This document shows positions 8,062-16,063 of a stretch of DNA of 64,000 bases, piece after piece. A model generated the notes under the pieces. It was not told the origin of the DNA, ran no database searches, and saw only the letters and a program-made list of their open reading frames with translations. The DNA is from Streptomyces roseofulvus (GTDB lineage Bacteria; Actinomycetota; Actinomycetes; Streptomycetales; Streptomycetaceae), in assembly GCF_039534915.1 (NCBI RefSeq), contig NZ_BAAAWE010000001.1:2046001-2110000 (forward strand), given 5' to 3'. How positions within the stretch are numbered: position 1 is the stretch's first letter; each line of letters starts with the position of its first letter. Both the position numbers and the translations under genes were made by a program.

Positions 8062-9903
8062 GTGCACATCGGCGTCGGCGCCCGCTCGGGCGCGACGGAG
8101 GCGGAGATCCTGACGCTGGTCCGGGCCGCCCTGGCGGAGCTGACCGGGGCGGGACACGCGGGCGCGGGCGGGGCGGGAGCGCACGGGTCGGCGGGCGGGC
8201 CGGCGGCCGGGGCGACGGGACCCGAGGGAACCGGTCTCGTGCGCGACGCCGGGGACGGGCCGGTGGGGCCGGGCCGGACGGGACACGCGGGCGCGGGCGC
8301 GGCGGGAGCGCACGGGTCGGCGGGCGGGCCGGCGGGGCCCGAGGAGCCCGGGCGGGTGCGCAGGGCGGGAGCGGAGCGGGCCGGGGCGGAAGGGTCCGGG
8401 CGCGCGTGCGGTGTCGGGGACGGGCCGGGGTGGGCCGGGGACGTGCGCGTGGTGGGGTTCGCGACGTTGGACGTGCGGGGGGCGGAGCCGGGGATCGTGG
8501 CGGCGGCCGGGCGGTTCGGGGTGCCGGTGACGGGGTTCCCGGCCGGGGAGCTGGCCCGGGTGGTCGTGCCGCATCCGTCGGAGGTGCCGCTGGCGGCGAC
8601 GGGGACGGCGTCGGTGGCGGAGGCGGCGGCGCTGCGGGCGGCGGGACCGGGGGCGGTGCTGCTGGTGCCGAAGCGGAAGTCGCGGCGCGTGACGTGCGCG
8701 ATCGCCGGTTTCGCCCCTTTTCGCCCGCACGAAGTGACAACCGTCGCACGGTTGTTGCCCTTGACGTGCGGGTACATCGCTGGCGAGCCTGGCACACCCC
8801 ACATCCCCACCCCCCACACGACGGCGGACATGGACACCCACACGGACAGCCCCCACGCGGGGAGCCACATCCACGACCTGCGTCATCACGGTGACGCCGA
8901 GGTCCGGGACGAGAAACTCATCGACCTCGCGGTCAACGTCCGCACGGCGACCCCGCCGGACTGGCTGCGGGAGCGGATCGCCCATTCGCTGGTCACCCTG
9001 GCCGCCTATCCGGACGGGCGCTCGGCGCGCGCGGCGGTGGCCGAGCGGCACGGTCTGCCGACCGGGCGGGTGCTGCTGACCTCGGGCGCGGCCGAGGCGT
9101 TCGTGCTGCTCGCGCGGGCGCTGCCGGTGCGCCGGCCGGTGGTGGTGCATCCGCAGTTCACCGAGCCGGAGGCGGCCCTGCGGGACGCCGGGCACGAGGT
9201 GGGCCGGGTGCTGCTGCGCGAGGAGGACGGCTTCCGGCTGGATCCGGCGGCGGTGCCGGAGGACGCGGACCTGGTGGTGATCGGCAATCCCACCAACCCG
9301 ACGTCGGTGCTGCATCCGGCGGAGACGATCGCGGCGCTGGCGCGGCCGGGCCGGTACCTGGTCGTGGACGAGGCGTTCATGGACGCGGTGCCGGGCGAGC
9401 GGGAGGCGCTGGCCGGGCGCACGGACGTGCCGGGCCTGGTGGTGCTGCGGAGCCTGACGAAGACCTGGGGCCTCGCGGGGCTGCGGATCGGGTACGTGCT
9501 CGCGGAGCCGGACACGATCGGGCTGCTCGAGCAGGCGCAGCCGCTGTGGCCGGTGTCGACGCCGGCGCTGGTGGCGGCGGAGGCGTGCATGTCGCGGGCG
9601 GCGCTGGCGGAGGCGGAGCACGCGGCGCACCGGATCGGGACGGAGCGGGCGCACCTGCTGGCGGGGCTCGCGGAGTTCGACGAGGTGCGGACGGTGGCGG
9701 AGGCCGAGGCGCCGTTCGTGCTGATCCGGATCGAGGGGGCGGACGCGGTACGGGAGCGGCTGCGGCTGCTGGGGTTCGCGGCCCGGCGCGGGGACACGTT
9801 CCCGGGTCTCGACCGGCACTGGCTGCGGCTCGCGGTCCGGGACCGGGCGACGACGAATCGTTTCCTCCAGGCGCTGGACCAGGCACTGCTGCTGGGCGGC
9901 TGA
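8062..9903 (+). CDS. cobC: CbiG-C/CobE domain fused to CobC-type PLP aminotransferase
   Basis: One uninterrupted frame of 613 codons. Residues 1-30 (HIGVGARSGA...) and about 130-215 (VVGFATLDVRGAEPG, PHPSEVPLAATGTASVAEAAAL, LLVPKRKSRRVTCAIA) form a split CbiG-C/CobE domain, used in the ring-contraction stage of corrin synthesis. Residues about 257-613 form a class I/II PLP enzyme of the CobC/Rv2231c type (threonine-phosphate decarboxylase or histidinol-phosphate aminotransferase-like), with VIGNPTNPTSV, VVDEAFMDA, the PLP-lysine region SLTKTWGLAGLRIGY and a late RLAVRDR. The GTG start is uncertain. If two proteins are made, the second would start at ATG 8830, but no stop codon separates them. 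The linker at residues 30-130 is repetitive. Confidence 0.72.
   Translation: MHIGVGARSGATEAEILTLVRAALAELTGAGHAGAGGAGAHGSAGGPAAGATGPEGTGLVRDAGDGPVGPGRTGHAGAGAAGAHGSAGGPAGPEEPGRVRRAGAERAGAEGSGRACGVGDGPGWAGDVRVVGFATLDVRGAEPGIVAAAGRFGVPVTGFPAGELARVVVPHPSEVPLAATGTASVAEAAALRAAGPGAVLLVPKRKSRRVTCAIAGFAPFRPHEVTTVARLLPLTCGYIAGEPGTPHIPTPHTTADMDTHTDSPHAGSHIHDLRHHGDAEVRDEKLIDLAVNVRTATPPDWLRERIAHSLVTLAAYPDGRSARAAVAERHGLPTGRVLLTSGAAEAFVLLARALPVRRPVVVHPQFTEPEAALRDAGHEVGRVLLREEDGFRLDPAAVPEDADLVVIGNPTNPTSVLHPAETIAALARPGRYLVVDEAFMDAVPGEREALAGRTDVPGLVVLRSLTKTWGLAGLRIGYVLAEPDTIGLLEQAQPLWPVSTPALVAAEACMSRAALAEAEHAAHRIGTERAHLLAGLAEFDEVRTVAEAEAPFVLIRIEGADAVRERLRLLGFAARRGDTFPGLDRHWLRLAVRDRATTNRFLQALDQALLLGG
8151..8335 (+). 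repeat. in-frame direct repeat inside the CbiG-C domain
   Basis: A 56-base segment at 8151-8206 recurs at 8280-8335 with a single mismatch. The copies are offset by 129 bases, exactly 43 codons. Both encode a Gly/Ala-rich GHAGAG.AGAHGSAGGPA stretch. It expands a loop between the two halves of the CbiG-C domain. Confidence 0.85.
8737..8755. promoter_or_regulatory. perfect palindrome before the CobC domain
   Basis: ACAACCGT-CGC-ACGGTTGT, 8-base arms with a 3-base spacer. It is followed at 8762 by TTGACG, a possible -35 element, in a locally less GC-rich stretch. It lies between the CbiG-C and CobC coding parts and looks like an intergenic operator although the frame is open across it. Confidence 0.5.
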
Positions 9904-9932
9904 GCCGTCGGCGTACCCCCGTGGAGAGGGGT

Positions 9933-9976
9933 CGGCCCGGCGCGGGCGGTGTCGTCACACCGCCCGCGCCGGGCCG
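9933..9976. terminator. bidirectional terminator
   Basis: Perfect inverted repeat with 20-base arms (9933-9952 and 9957-9976) around the loop CGTC. It sits between the convergent cobC frame and the LAETG protein gene. Confidence 0.85.
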
Positions 9977-10029
9977 GTTCCCCCTGCGTCCCCCTGACGC
10001 GTCCCCCGTCTGTCGTCCCCCTCGGGCCG

Positions 10030-11052
10030 TCAGCCCCGGGCGCGGGCGCGGGAGCGGGTCAGGGCGAGGGCGGTGCCGCCGGCGAGGACGAGTGCGAGGG
10101 CGCCGCCCGCGATGTACGGGGTGGCGGAGCTGCCGCCGGTCTCGGCGAGGTTCTGGGTCGGCGTGGAGCCGCCGTTGTTGGTGGTGATGCCGCCGTCCTT
10201 CGACTCGGAGGGCTGCGGCGAGGGCTGCTCGCTCGGCTTCTCGGTCGGCTTCTCGGTGGGCCGCTCGCTCGGCTGCTCGGTGGGCTCCTGGGTCGGCCGC
10301 TCCGTGGGCCGCTCGGTCGGGGCGGGTCCGTCGGGGGTCTCGCAGGTGGCCTCGGCGAGGGTCACCGTGCCCTTGACCTTGGCGACGCCCAGGTTGAGCG
10401 GGTTGACCTCGACGTCGAGCTCCAGCGCGGTGGCGGCCGCGGTGCGGGTGGTGGTGCTGGTGCGGGAGAGGTCCAGGGTGATCCGGCCGACGGCGGGCAC
10501 GACGAGCTCGGTGCGGCCGCCGGCGGTGAGGGTGACCTTCTTGCCGAGGGCCTGGACGTGGCCGAGGACGTTGGACTCGGCGACCGGCTTCTTCCCGGCC
10601 TCGCAGACCGCCTTGGAGGTGACCTTCTCGACCTCGACGATGGCGAGCGACGGCAGGCCGGGGACGTGGACGCGGGCCTTGGCGAGGTTGACGTACCCCT
10701 CGGCCTTGCGCTCGTCGACGGTGGCGGTCGAGGTGGCGACGTCGGCGGTGAGGATGTCGATCGGCTGTCCGCCCTCCGCGCCCTGCACCTTCACGCTCAA
10801 CGCGGTCTTGTTCTCGCTCTCCGGCGCCTGGACCTCGTTGAGGGAGGCGCGGACCGGGATCTTCACGGCCTCGCCGAGGAGGCCGACGTCGAGTCCGGTG
10901 CGGAGCACGACGGCGCCGGCCTTGCCCTCGCGGCGCTCGCCGTCCGTGGCCTGCGCCGGGGCGGCGAGGAGCACGGGGCCGACGGCGAGGGCGACGACGG
11001 TCGCGGCGCCGGCGGCACGGCGGACGGGCGTGCGGAAGGTGTTGCTGTTCAA
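10030..11052 (-). CDS. SCO1860-family LAETG-anchored secreted protein
   Basis: About 340 residues. A signal peptide (RTPVRRAAGAATVVALAVG...AQA) is followed by an extracytoplasmic domain. Next comes a Thr/Glu/Pro repeat region built on (T/S)E.P tetrads (about residues 248-285), then the sortase motif LAETG, a hydrophobic helix and a basic tail RSRARARG. This is the layout of a class E sortase substrate covalently linked to peptidoglycan, as in chaplins. I prefer the TTG start at 11052 because a GGGGG ribosome site lies just before it and the signal peptide then has normal length; an ATG at 11100 is the alternative. The family is conserved next to cobC in Streptomyces. Its function is unknown. 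Confidence 0.87.
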   Translation of the reverse strand: MNSNTFRTPVRRAAGAATVVALAVGPVLLAAPAQATDGERREGKAGAVVLRTGLDVGLLGEAVKIPVRASLNEVQAPESENKTALSVKVQGAEGGQPIDILTADVATSTATVDERKAEGYVNLAKARVHVPGLPSLAIVEVEKVTSKAVCEAGKKPVAESNVLGHVQALGKKVTLTAGGRTELVVPAVGRITLDLSRTSTTTRTAAATALELDVEVNPLNLGVAKVKGTVTLAEATCETPDGPAPTERPTERPTQEPTEQPSERPTEKPTEKPSEQPSPQPSESKDGGITTNNGGSTPTQNLAETGGSSATPYIAGGALALVLAGGTALALTRSRARARG

Positions 11053-11389
11053 GATGGTGGAACCCCCACAGAAGACATGGCGTCGCCGGCCGCTCGCCAC
11101 GGGGACGGTGGGTCAGCGCGGCGGCGGCGACTTGAGACACCGGAATCTTTACGCACGGAGAGTGAACCGGCAGTCGCCTGACGTGAGTTCACTCCAAAGG
11201 GGGGTTTCCGTGTTCATTTTCGATTCATTACGACACAACCGTTCCCGGTCGTCCCGCGTGTTTCGTACGGGGGACTCCGTCCGGGGGACGGAAGGGCTGC
11301 ACACGGGAAAGAGAAACGATCCGCGCCCCGGCGGGGTCACGGATCGTCAACATCACGCCGGGGCGGCGGAACGGTTCGGGCGGAACGGT
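11053..11389. other. intergenic region with terminator hairpin
   Basis: A 337-base, comparatively AT-richer gap. It should contain the promoter of the LAETG gene. Near its right end ACGATCCG (11316-11323) and CGGATCGT (11340-11347) form a hairpin with an inner CCCC/GGGG pair, a good terminator for the siderophore-interacting protein gene. A 63-codon open frame on the minus strand (11149-11340) has no protein-like features and I do not annotate it. Confidence 0.6.
11316..11347 (-). terminator. terminator of the siderophore-interacting protein gene
   Basis: Eight-base arms ACGATCCG and CGGATCGT enclose a CCCCGGCGGGG inner stem. It begins 43 bases past the stop codon of the minus-strand gene at 11390. 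Confidence 0.65.
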
Positions 11390-12133
11390 TCAGCTCGCCC
11401 GCCAGTAGCCCAGCGCGTGCACCCGGTCCCTGGGCAGCGCCAGCTCCTTGCGGGCGTACCCGGCGAGCGCGCGGGTGGTCGCGGTGTCGCAGGCGATCCA
11501 GACGTACGCCTCCGGCCCGGCCAGCGCGGGCAGTTCGGCCCTGACCCGCTCGACGAGGGCGGCGCCGGCCCGCTGCCGGGGCACCCGGCGCAGTTCGTGG
11601 CGGTCCGGGTCGACGCGGAAGGGCAGCTCCTCGTCGGAGGCGTGCTGGGTCTCGAACCAGATGGTGGCCGGGATGTCCGGGTGCGCGTCGAGCAGCGAGT
11701 TCACGGCCGGCAGCGAGGCCGGGTCGCCGATCACGAGGAGCCGCTCGGGCCGGGGCTCGGGGGTCTCGAAGCCGGTGCCCTGGAGGGTGGCCTCCACGGT
11801 GTCGCCGGGGGCGCAGCCGCGCGCCCAGTGGCTGGCGGGACCGTCGTGGAGGGCGAACTCCAGGCTGAAGGTGCCGGCCTCCGGGTCGGGGTCGACCAGG
11901 GTGTAGCCGCGCTGGTGCGGCTTGCCGGCGTTCTCGAACCAGATCCGCACCCACATCGTCGGGTGGACCCCGGCGGCGGCGAGCAGCCCGCCGTCGGTGA
12001 AGTGGACCCTCCGGTAGTCCTCGGTGACCTGCTCGGCCCCCGTGACGGTGAACGTGAAGTCCTTGGCGCCCATCAGCTTCAGGACCGCGCCCTGCCACCC
12101 GTGCCCCACCGCGTGCTCCTCCCCCTGACCCAT
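11390..12133 (-). CDS. siderophore-interacting protein (FAD-dependent ferric-siderophore reductase)
   Basis: A 247-residue ViuB/SIP family flavoprotein. It has the FAD-binding segment RGYTLVDPDPEAGTFSLEFALH (family pattern R.YT.R with Thr), then ASHWARGCAPGD and the NAD(P)H-domain start LLVIGDPASLPAVNSLL. It ends in the family-typical ALGYWR. Such proteins release iron by reducing ferric-siderophores in the cytoplasm. The upstream region holds a 19-base iron box at 12159-12177, so induction under iron limitation through DmdR1/IdeR is expected. Confidence 0.93.
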   Translation of the reverse strand: MGQGEEHAVGHGWQGAVLKLMGAKDFTFTVTGAEQVTEDYRRVHFTDGGLLAAAGVHPTMWVRIWFENAGKPHQRGYTLVDPDPEAGTFSLEFALHDGPASHWARGCAPGDTVEATLQGTGFETPEPRPERLLVIGDPASLPAVNSLLDAHPDIPATIWFETQHASDEELPFRVDPDRHELRRVPRQRAGAALVERVRAELPALAGPEAYVWIACDTATTRALAGYARKELALPRDRVHALGYWRAS

Positions 12134-12158
12134 GGGTTACTTTGGGTCGGCGATCAAT

Positions 12159-12177
12159 TTAGGTCAGCCTAACCTAA
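12159..12177. promoter_or_regulatory. iron box (DmdR1/IdeR operator)
   Basis: TTAGGTCAGCCTAACCTAA matches the actinobacterial iron-box consensus TTAGGTTAGGCTAACCTAA at nearly all positions. It lies 26 bases upstream of the siderophore-interacting protein start and 36 bases upstream of the acylase GTG, so it can govern both divergent transcripts. Confidence 0.87.
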
Positions 12178-12212
12178 CGGCATCTGGAAGCACACGGACG
12201 GGATCGGAACGG

Positions 12213-14321
12213 GTGAGCATCGAGGTCTACCGGGACGCGTACGGCGTCCCCCATCTGCGCGCCGCGGACCCCGCGGAACTCGCCTTCGCGCAGGGCCGGG
12301 TCACCGCCCACGACCGCGCCTGGCAGCTGGAGGTCGAGCGGCACCGCGCCCAGGGCACCACGGCCGCCTTCCTGGGCGCGGCCGAGGCCGGCTGGGACGT
12401 CTTCGTGCGGCGCGCCCGCCTCGCCGACACCGCGCGCCGCTGCCTGGCCCGGCTGGCGGAGACCGACCCGGAGACCGCGGAGTGGGTGCGGGCCTACGCG
12501 GACGGCGTCAACGACGGGCTCGCCGAAGGGGCCCGCCGCGCCCCCGAGTTCGCCGCGACCGGCCTGGTCCCCGGGCGCTGGGAGGCGTGGACGCCGCTGG
12601 CCGTCTGGCTCTCCACCCACATCCTCTTCGCCGGCTTCCCGACCAAGCTGTGGCGCGAGCAGGTGGCGACCGGCCTGGGCGAGGAGTGGACCGAGCTGTT
12701 CGCCGCCGACGGGCCGGCCACGACCGGCTCCAACGGCTGGCTGGTGGCCGGCGAACGGACCGCGAGCGGGGCGGCCCTGGTGGCCGGTGACCCGCACCGC
12801 TTCATCGAGGCGCCGGGCGTCTACCAGCAGATCCGGCTCGCCTGCCCCGCGTACGACGTCGTCGGGCTCGCCGTGCCGGGCGTGCCCGGGCTCGCCCACT
12901 TCGGCCACACCGGGCCGGTCGCCTGGGCGATCACCAACGCGATGGCCGACTACCAGGACCTCTACCGGGAGCGGCTGCGGCGCACCGCCGACGGCGGGGT
13001 GGAGGCGTACGGCCCCGAGGGCTGGCGGCCGGCCGCCGTCCACACCGAGACGGTCGAGGTCTCCGGCGGCGAGCCGGTCCTCGTCGAGGTGGTCGAGACC
13101 GGGCGTGGCCCGGTGATCACCGGTGACGCGCCGGACGGGCCCGGCGCCGAGTGGGAGGGGCTGAGCCTGCGGTACGTGCCCCGGGTCACCGGCCGGCTGG
13201 GCTTTGAGGTGCTGCCGCGGCTGCTCGCCGCCCGGACCGTCGGCGAGGTGGACACCGCGCTCGACGGCTGGGTGGAGCCGGTGAACGTGGTGCTCGCGGC
13301 CGACACGGCGGGCGGGCTGCTGCACCGGGTCGCCGGGCACGTCCCGGTCCGCGACCGCTCCAACTCCCTGCGGCCGGTGCCCGCCTGGGAGCCGGCGCAC
13401 GCCTGGGGGCCGGAGCCCGCGCCGCTGCCGCGCGCCGAGGTGACGGACGGCCACGCGGTGATGGCCAACGCCCGGGGGATCGCCGCGCCGCTCGGCGTCG
13501 AGTTCGCGCCGCCGCACCGGGCCGACCGGATCGCCGAGCTCCTCGGCGCCTCCGACGCCTGGACCGCCGAGGCCACCGCCGCCGTCCACCGCGACACCGA
13601 CAACCGCGCGGCGGCCCGGCTGCTCGCCGCGGTCGAGGCCGCGGGCGGGGACGCGGCCGGCGCCGGAGACGGCTCCGGCGGCCTCTCCCCCGCCGCCGCG
13701 GGCGTCCGGAAGCGGCTCCTCGGCTGGGACCGGCGGATGGCCGCCGACAGCACCGACGCCGGGCTCTTCGCGGCCGTGCGGGGCGCGGTGGTGCGCCGGC
13801 TGGCCGCGCACGAGGTCTTCGCGGGACTGCGCGAACCGGCCCCGTACCCGGAGCTGTTCCGGCCCTGGCTGTACCTCGGCCCGCGGGTCGGGCTCGCCCT
13901 GGAGACGCTGCTGGTCTCCGGGCCGGTGCCGGCCGGGGACGTCGCCCGGATCGTCCGCGAGGCGCTGGAGGAGGTCGGCGCGGGCGAGCCGCCCGCCGCC
14001 TGGGGCACCACCCACCGGCTGGCGCCCTGGCAGGCGCTGCCCGACCCGGACGACGAGCGGTGGCCCGGGCTGGCCGGCGACCACGACTGCGTGCTCTCGA
14101 CCTCCAGCGCCCCCGGCTACACCGACCGCAGCGCCCGCGCCTCGGCCGCCCGGTACGTGTGGGACCTCGCCGACCGCGAGCGCAGCGGCTGGATCGTGCC
14201 GTTCGGCGCCTCCGGGGTGGCCGGGGACCCGCACCACGAAGACCAACTCCCCCTGTGGCTGCGGGGCGAGCTCGCCCCCGTCACCACCGACTGGAACCGC
14301 CTCACCAAGGAGCAGGGATGA
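12213..14321 (+). CDS. penicillin acylase-family N-terminal nucleophile hydrolase
   Basis: A 702-residue Ntn-hydrolase of the penicillin G acylase/PvdQ superfamily. The N-terminal alpha-like part has DAYGVPHLRA and FAQGRVTAHDRAWQLEVERHRAQG. The autoprocessing nucleophile is the Ser in TTGSNGWLVAG (about residue 172), with GDPHRF, a central VPGVPGLAHFGHTGPVAWAITN and RGPVITG. No export signal is visible, unlike periplasmic relatives. The GTG start lies downstream of the iron box; an upstream ATG (12132) would put the operator inside the gene. It is coupled (ATGA overlap) to an acyltransferase gene. The substrate is unknown; a siderophore acyl amide is a reasonable guess. Confidence 0.87.
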   Translation: MSIEVYRDAYGVPHLRAADPAELAFAQGRVTAHDRAWQLEVERHRAQGTTAAFLGAAEAGWDVFVRRARLADTARRCLARLAETDPETAEWVRAYADGVNDGLAEGARRAPEFAATGLVPGRWEAWTPLAVWLSTHILFAGFPTKLWREQVATGLGEEWTELFAADGPATTGSNGWLVAGERTASGAALVAGDPHRFIEAPGVYQQIRLACPAYDVVGLAVPGVPGLAHFGHTGPVAWAITNAMADYQDLYRERLRRTADGGVEAYGPEGWRPAAVHTETVEVSGGEPVLVEVVETGRGPVITGDAPDGPGAEWEGLSLRYVPRVTGRLGFEVLPRLLAARTVGEVDTALDGWVEPVNVVLAADTAGGLLHRVAGHVPVRDRSNSLRPVPAWEPAHAWGPEPAPLPRAEVTDGHAVMANARGIAAPLGVEFAPPHRADRIAELLGASDAWTAEATAAVHRDTDNRAAARLLAAVEAAGGDAAGAGDGSGGLSPAAAGVRKRLLGWDRRMAADSTDAGLFAAVRGAVVRRLAAHEVFAGLREPAPYPELFRPWLYLGPRVGLALETLLVSGPVPAGDVARIVREALEEVGAGEPPAAWGTTHRLAPWQALPDPDDERWPGLAGDHDCVLSTSSAPGYTDRSARASAARYVWDLADRERSGWIVPFGASGVAGDPHHEDQLPLWLRGELAPVTTDWNRLTKEQG

Positions 14322-14884
14322 CCACCCCCGTACACGTCCAGACCGTCGAGGGCCTCGGCACCGTCAGCGTCCGGCCCATCGCCCCGGACGCGGACGCCGC
14401 CCTGATCCACGCCTGGGTCAACGAGGAGCGGGCCCGCTTCTGGGGCATGAACGGCACCACCGTCGAGCAGGTCAGGGACGTCTACGCGCACCTGGACTCG
14501 CTCACCACCCACCACGGCTTCCTGGTGGAGATCGACGGCGAGCCGGTCTCGCTCTTCCAGACGTACGAGCCCGCGGCGGACCGGGTGAGCGAGTGCTACG
14601 AGGTCGAGGAGGGCGACATCGGCTGCCACCTCTTCATCGCCCCGACCGCCACCCCCTCCCCCGGCTTCACCGCCGGGCTGCTCTCCGCGCTGATCGCCTT
14701 CTGCCACCGCGACCACCTGCGGATCGTGGTGGAGCCGGACGCGGCGAACGAGAAGGCGATCGCCCGCCTGGCGCGGGCGGGCTTCGAGCTCGGGCCGGAG
14801 GTCGTCCTGCCGGAGGTGGACCTGCCGGAGGTCTTCATCCCGGAGAAGAGGGCCCGGCTGGCCTTCCTCCGCCGGGCGGTCTGA
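14318..14884 (+). CDS. AlcB/IucB/MbtK-type siderophore N-acyltransferase
   Basis: A 188-residue GNAT fold of the siderophore acyltransferase branch. The motifs are RPIAPDADAALIHAWVNEERARFWGMN, HGFLVEIDGEPVSLFQTY, IGCHLFIAP and the late signature VVEPDAANEKAIARLARAGF. Relatives acylate hydroxylamine or lysine side chains of hydroxamate siderophores. It overlaps the acylase stop by 4 bases, so the two are made together. No NIS synthetase or lysine hydroxylase is nearby, so this looks like a tailoring pair and not a whole pathway. Confidence 0.85.
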   Translation: MTTPVHVQTVEGLGTVSVRPIAPDADAALIHAWVNEERARFWGMNGTTVEQVRDVYAHLDSLTTHHGFLVEIDGEPVSLFQTYEPAADRVSECYEVEEGDIGCHLFIAPTATPSPGFTAGLLSALIAFCHRDHLRIVVEPDAANEKAIARLARAGFELGPEVVLPEVDLPEVFIPEKRARLAFLRRAV

Positions 14885-14897
14885 GCCCCGGCCGGAC

Positions 14898-15983
14898 TCA
14901 GCCGATGATCCGGCCGCCGACCACGACCCGGCGCGGCGCCGCGAGGACGCGGACGTCCGCGCGCGGGTCCTGGTCGTAGACCACGAGGTCGGCGGGGGCG
15001 CCCTCCTCCAGGGCGGGGCGGCCGAGCCAGGCCCTGGCCCGCCAGGTGGTGGCCGAGAGGGCGTCGAGCGGCGGGATGCCGGCCTTCGTCAGCTCCTCGA
15101 CCTCCTCGGCGACCAGGCCGTGGGGGAGGGAGCCGCCCGCGTCGGTGCCGACGAAGACCGGCACACCGGCGTCCCAGGCGGCGCGGACGGTGTCGTACCG
15201 GCGCTCGTGCAGCCGGCGCATATGGGCGGACCAGCGGGGGAACTTGGCCTCGCCGCCGTCGGCGAGGTGCGGGAAGGTCGCGATGTTCACCAGGGTCGGG
15301 ACGATCGCGACCCCGCGCTCCGCGAAGAGCGGGATGGTCTCCTCGGTGAGCCCGGTGGCGTGCTCGACGCAGTCGATGCCCGCCTCGACCAGGTCGCGCA
15401 GCGAGTCCTCGGCGAAGCAGTGGGCGGTGACCCGGGCGCCGAGCCGGTGGGCCTCCGCGATGGCCGCCTCGACCTCGGGGCGCGGCCAGGACGGGGCCAG
15501 GTCGCCGACCTCGCGGTCGATCCAGTCGCCGACCAGCTTGACCCAGCCGTCGCCGCGGCGGGCCTCCCGGCCCACGTACTCCACCAGGTCGGCGGGCTCG
15601 ATCTCGTGGGCGTAGTTGCGGATGTAGCGGCGGGTGCGGGCGATGTGCCGGCCGGCCCTGATGATCTTCGGCAGGTCCTCGCGCTCGTCGATCCACCGGG
15701 TGTCGGAGGGCGAGCCGGCGTCCCGGATCAGCAGGGTGCCGGCGTCCCGGTCGGTGAGGGCCTGCTTCTCGGCGGTGGCCTCGTCGACGGGGCCGTGCCG
15801 GTCGAGCCCGACGTGGCAGTGGGCGTCGACCAGGCCGGGCAGCGCCCAGCCGGCGACGGACACGGACTCCCCGGCGGGCCGCTCGAAGGTGATCCGCCCG
15901 CCCACGCACCAGAGTTCGTCCCGTACGTCCTCCGGGCCGACGAGCACCCGCCCCTTCACGTGCAACACCTCGTGATCGCTCAT
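14898..15983 (-). CDS. amidohydrolase (imidazolonepropionase/prolidase-like)
   Basis: A 361-residue metal-dependent amidohydrolase. It has the HxH motif in LPGLVDAHCHVGLD (about residues 49-62), a carbamylated-lysine-type segment GDGWVKLVGDW, the later histidines in VTAHCFAEDS and IDCVEHATG, and the catalytic Asp in VFVGTDAGGSLPHG. It ends with the small beta-sandwich typical of the superfamily. The substrate is unknown. A TACAGT hexamer lies 6 bases before the ATG (15990-15995, minus strand) with no ribosome site, suggesting a leaderless message. It is divergent from the aminotransferase at 16064, with 80 bases between. Confidence 0.87.
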   Translation of the reverse strand: MSDHEVLHVKGRVLVGPEDVRDELWCVGGRITFERPAGESVSVAGWALPGLVDAHCHVGLDRHGPVDEATAEKQALTDRDAGTLLIRDAGSPSDTRWIDEREDLPKIIRAGRHIARTRRYIRNYAHEIEPADLVEYVGREARRGDGWVKLVGDWIDREVGDLAPSWPRPEVEAAIAEAHRLGARVTAHCFAEDSLRDLVEAGIDCVEHATGLTEETIPLFAERGVAIVPTLVNIATFPHLADGGEAKFPRWSAHMRRLHERRYDTVRAAWDAGVPVFVGTDAGGSLPHGLVAEEVEELTKAGIPPLDALSATTWRARAWLGRPALEEGAPADLVVYDQDPRADVRVLAAPRRVVVGGRIIG

Positions 15984-16063
15984 GCCTGCACTGTACGAGG
16001 GGCGGCGGAACCGGTGGGCGTACGCTGGCCACGGCCGTACCACCGACCCGAGAAGGCACCACC

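Noticed and set aside
11149..11340. A 63-codon minus-strand frame before the LAETG gene
   Set aside because: No ribosome site or recognisable feature; overlaps the terminator of the neighbouring gene.
12132..12212. Upstream ATG start for the penicillin acylase-like gene
   Set aside because: It would place the iron box and promoter inside the coding sequence; the family homology begins at the GTG at 12213.
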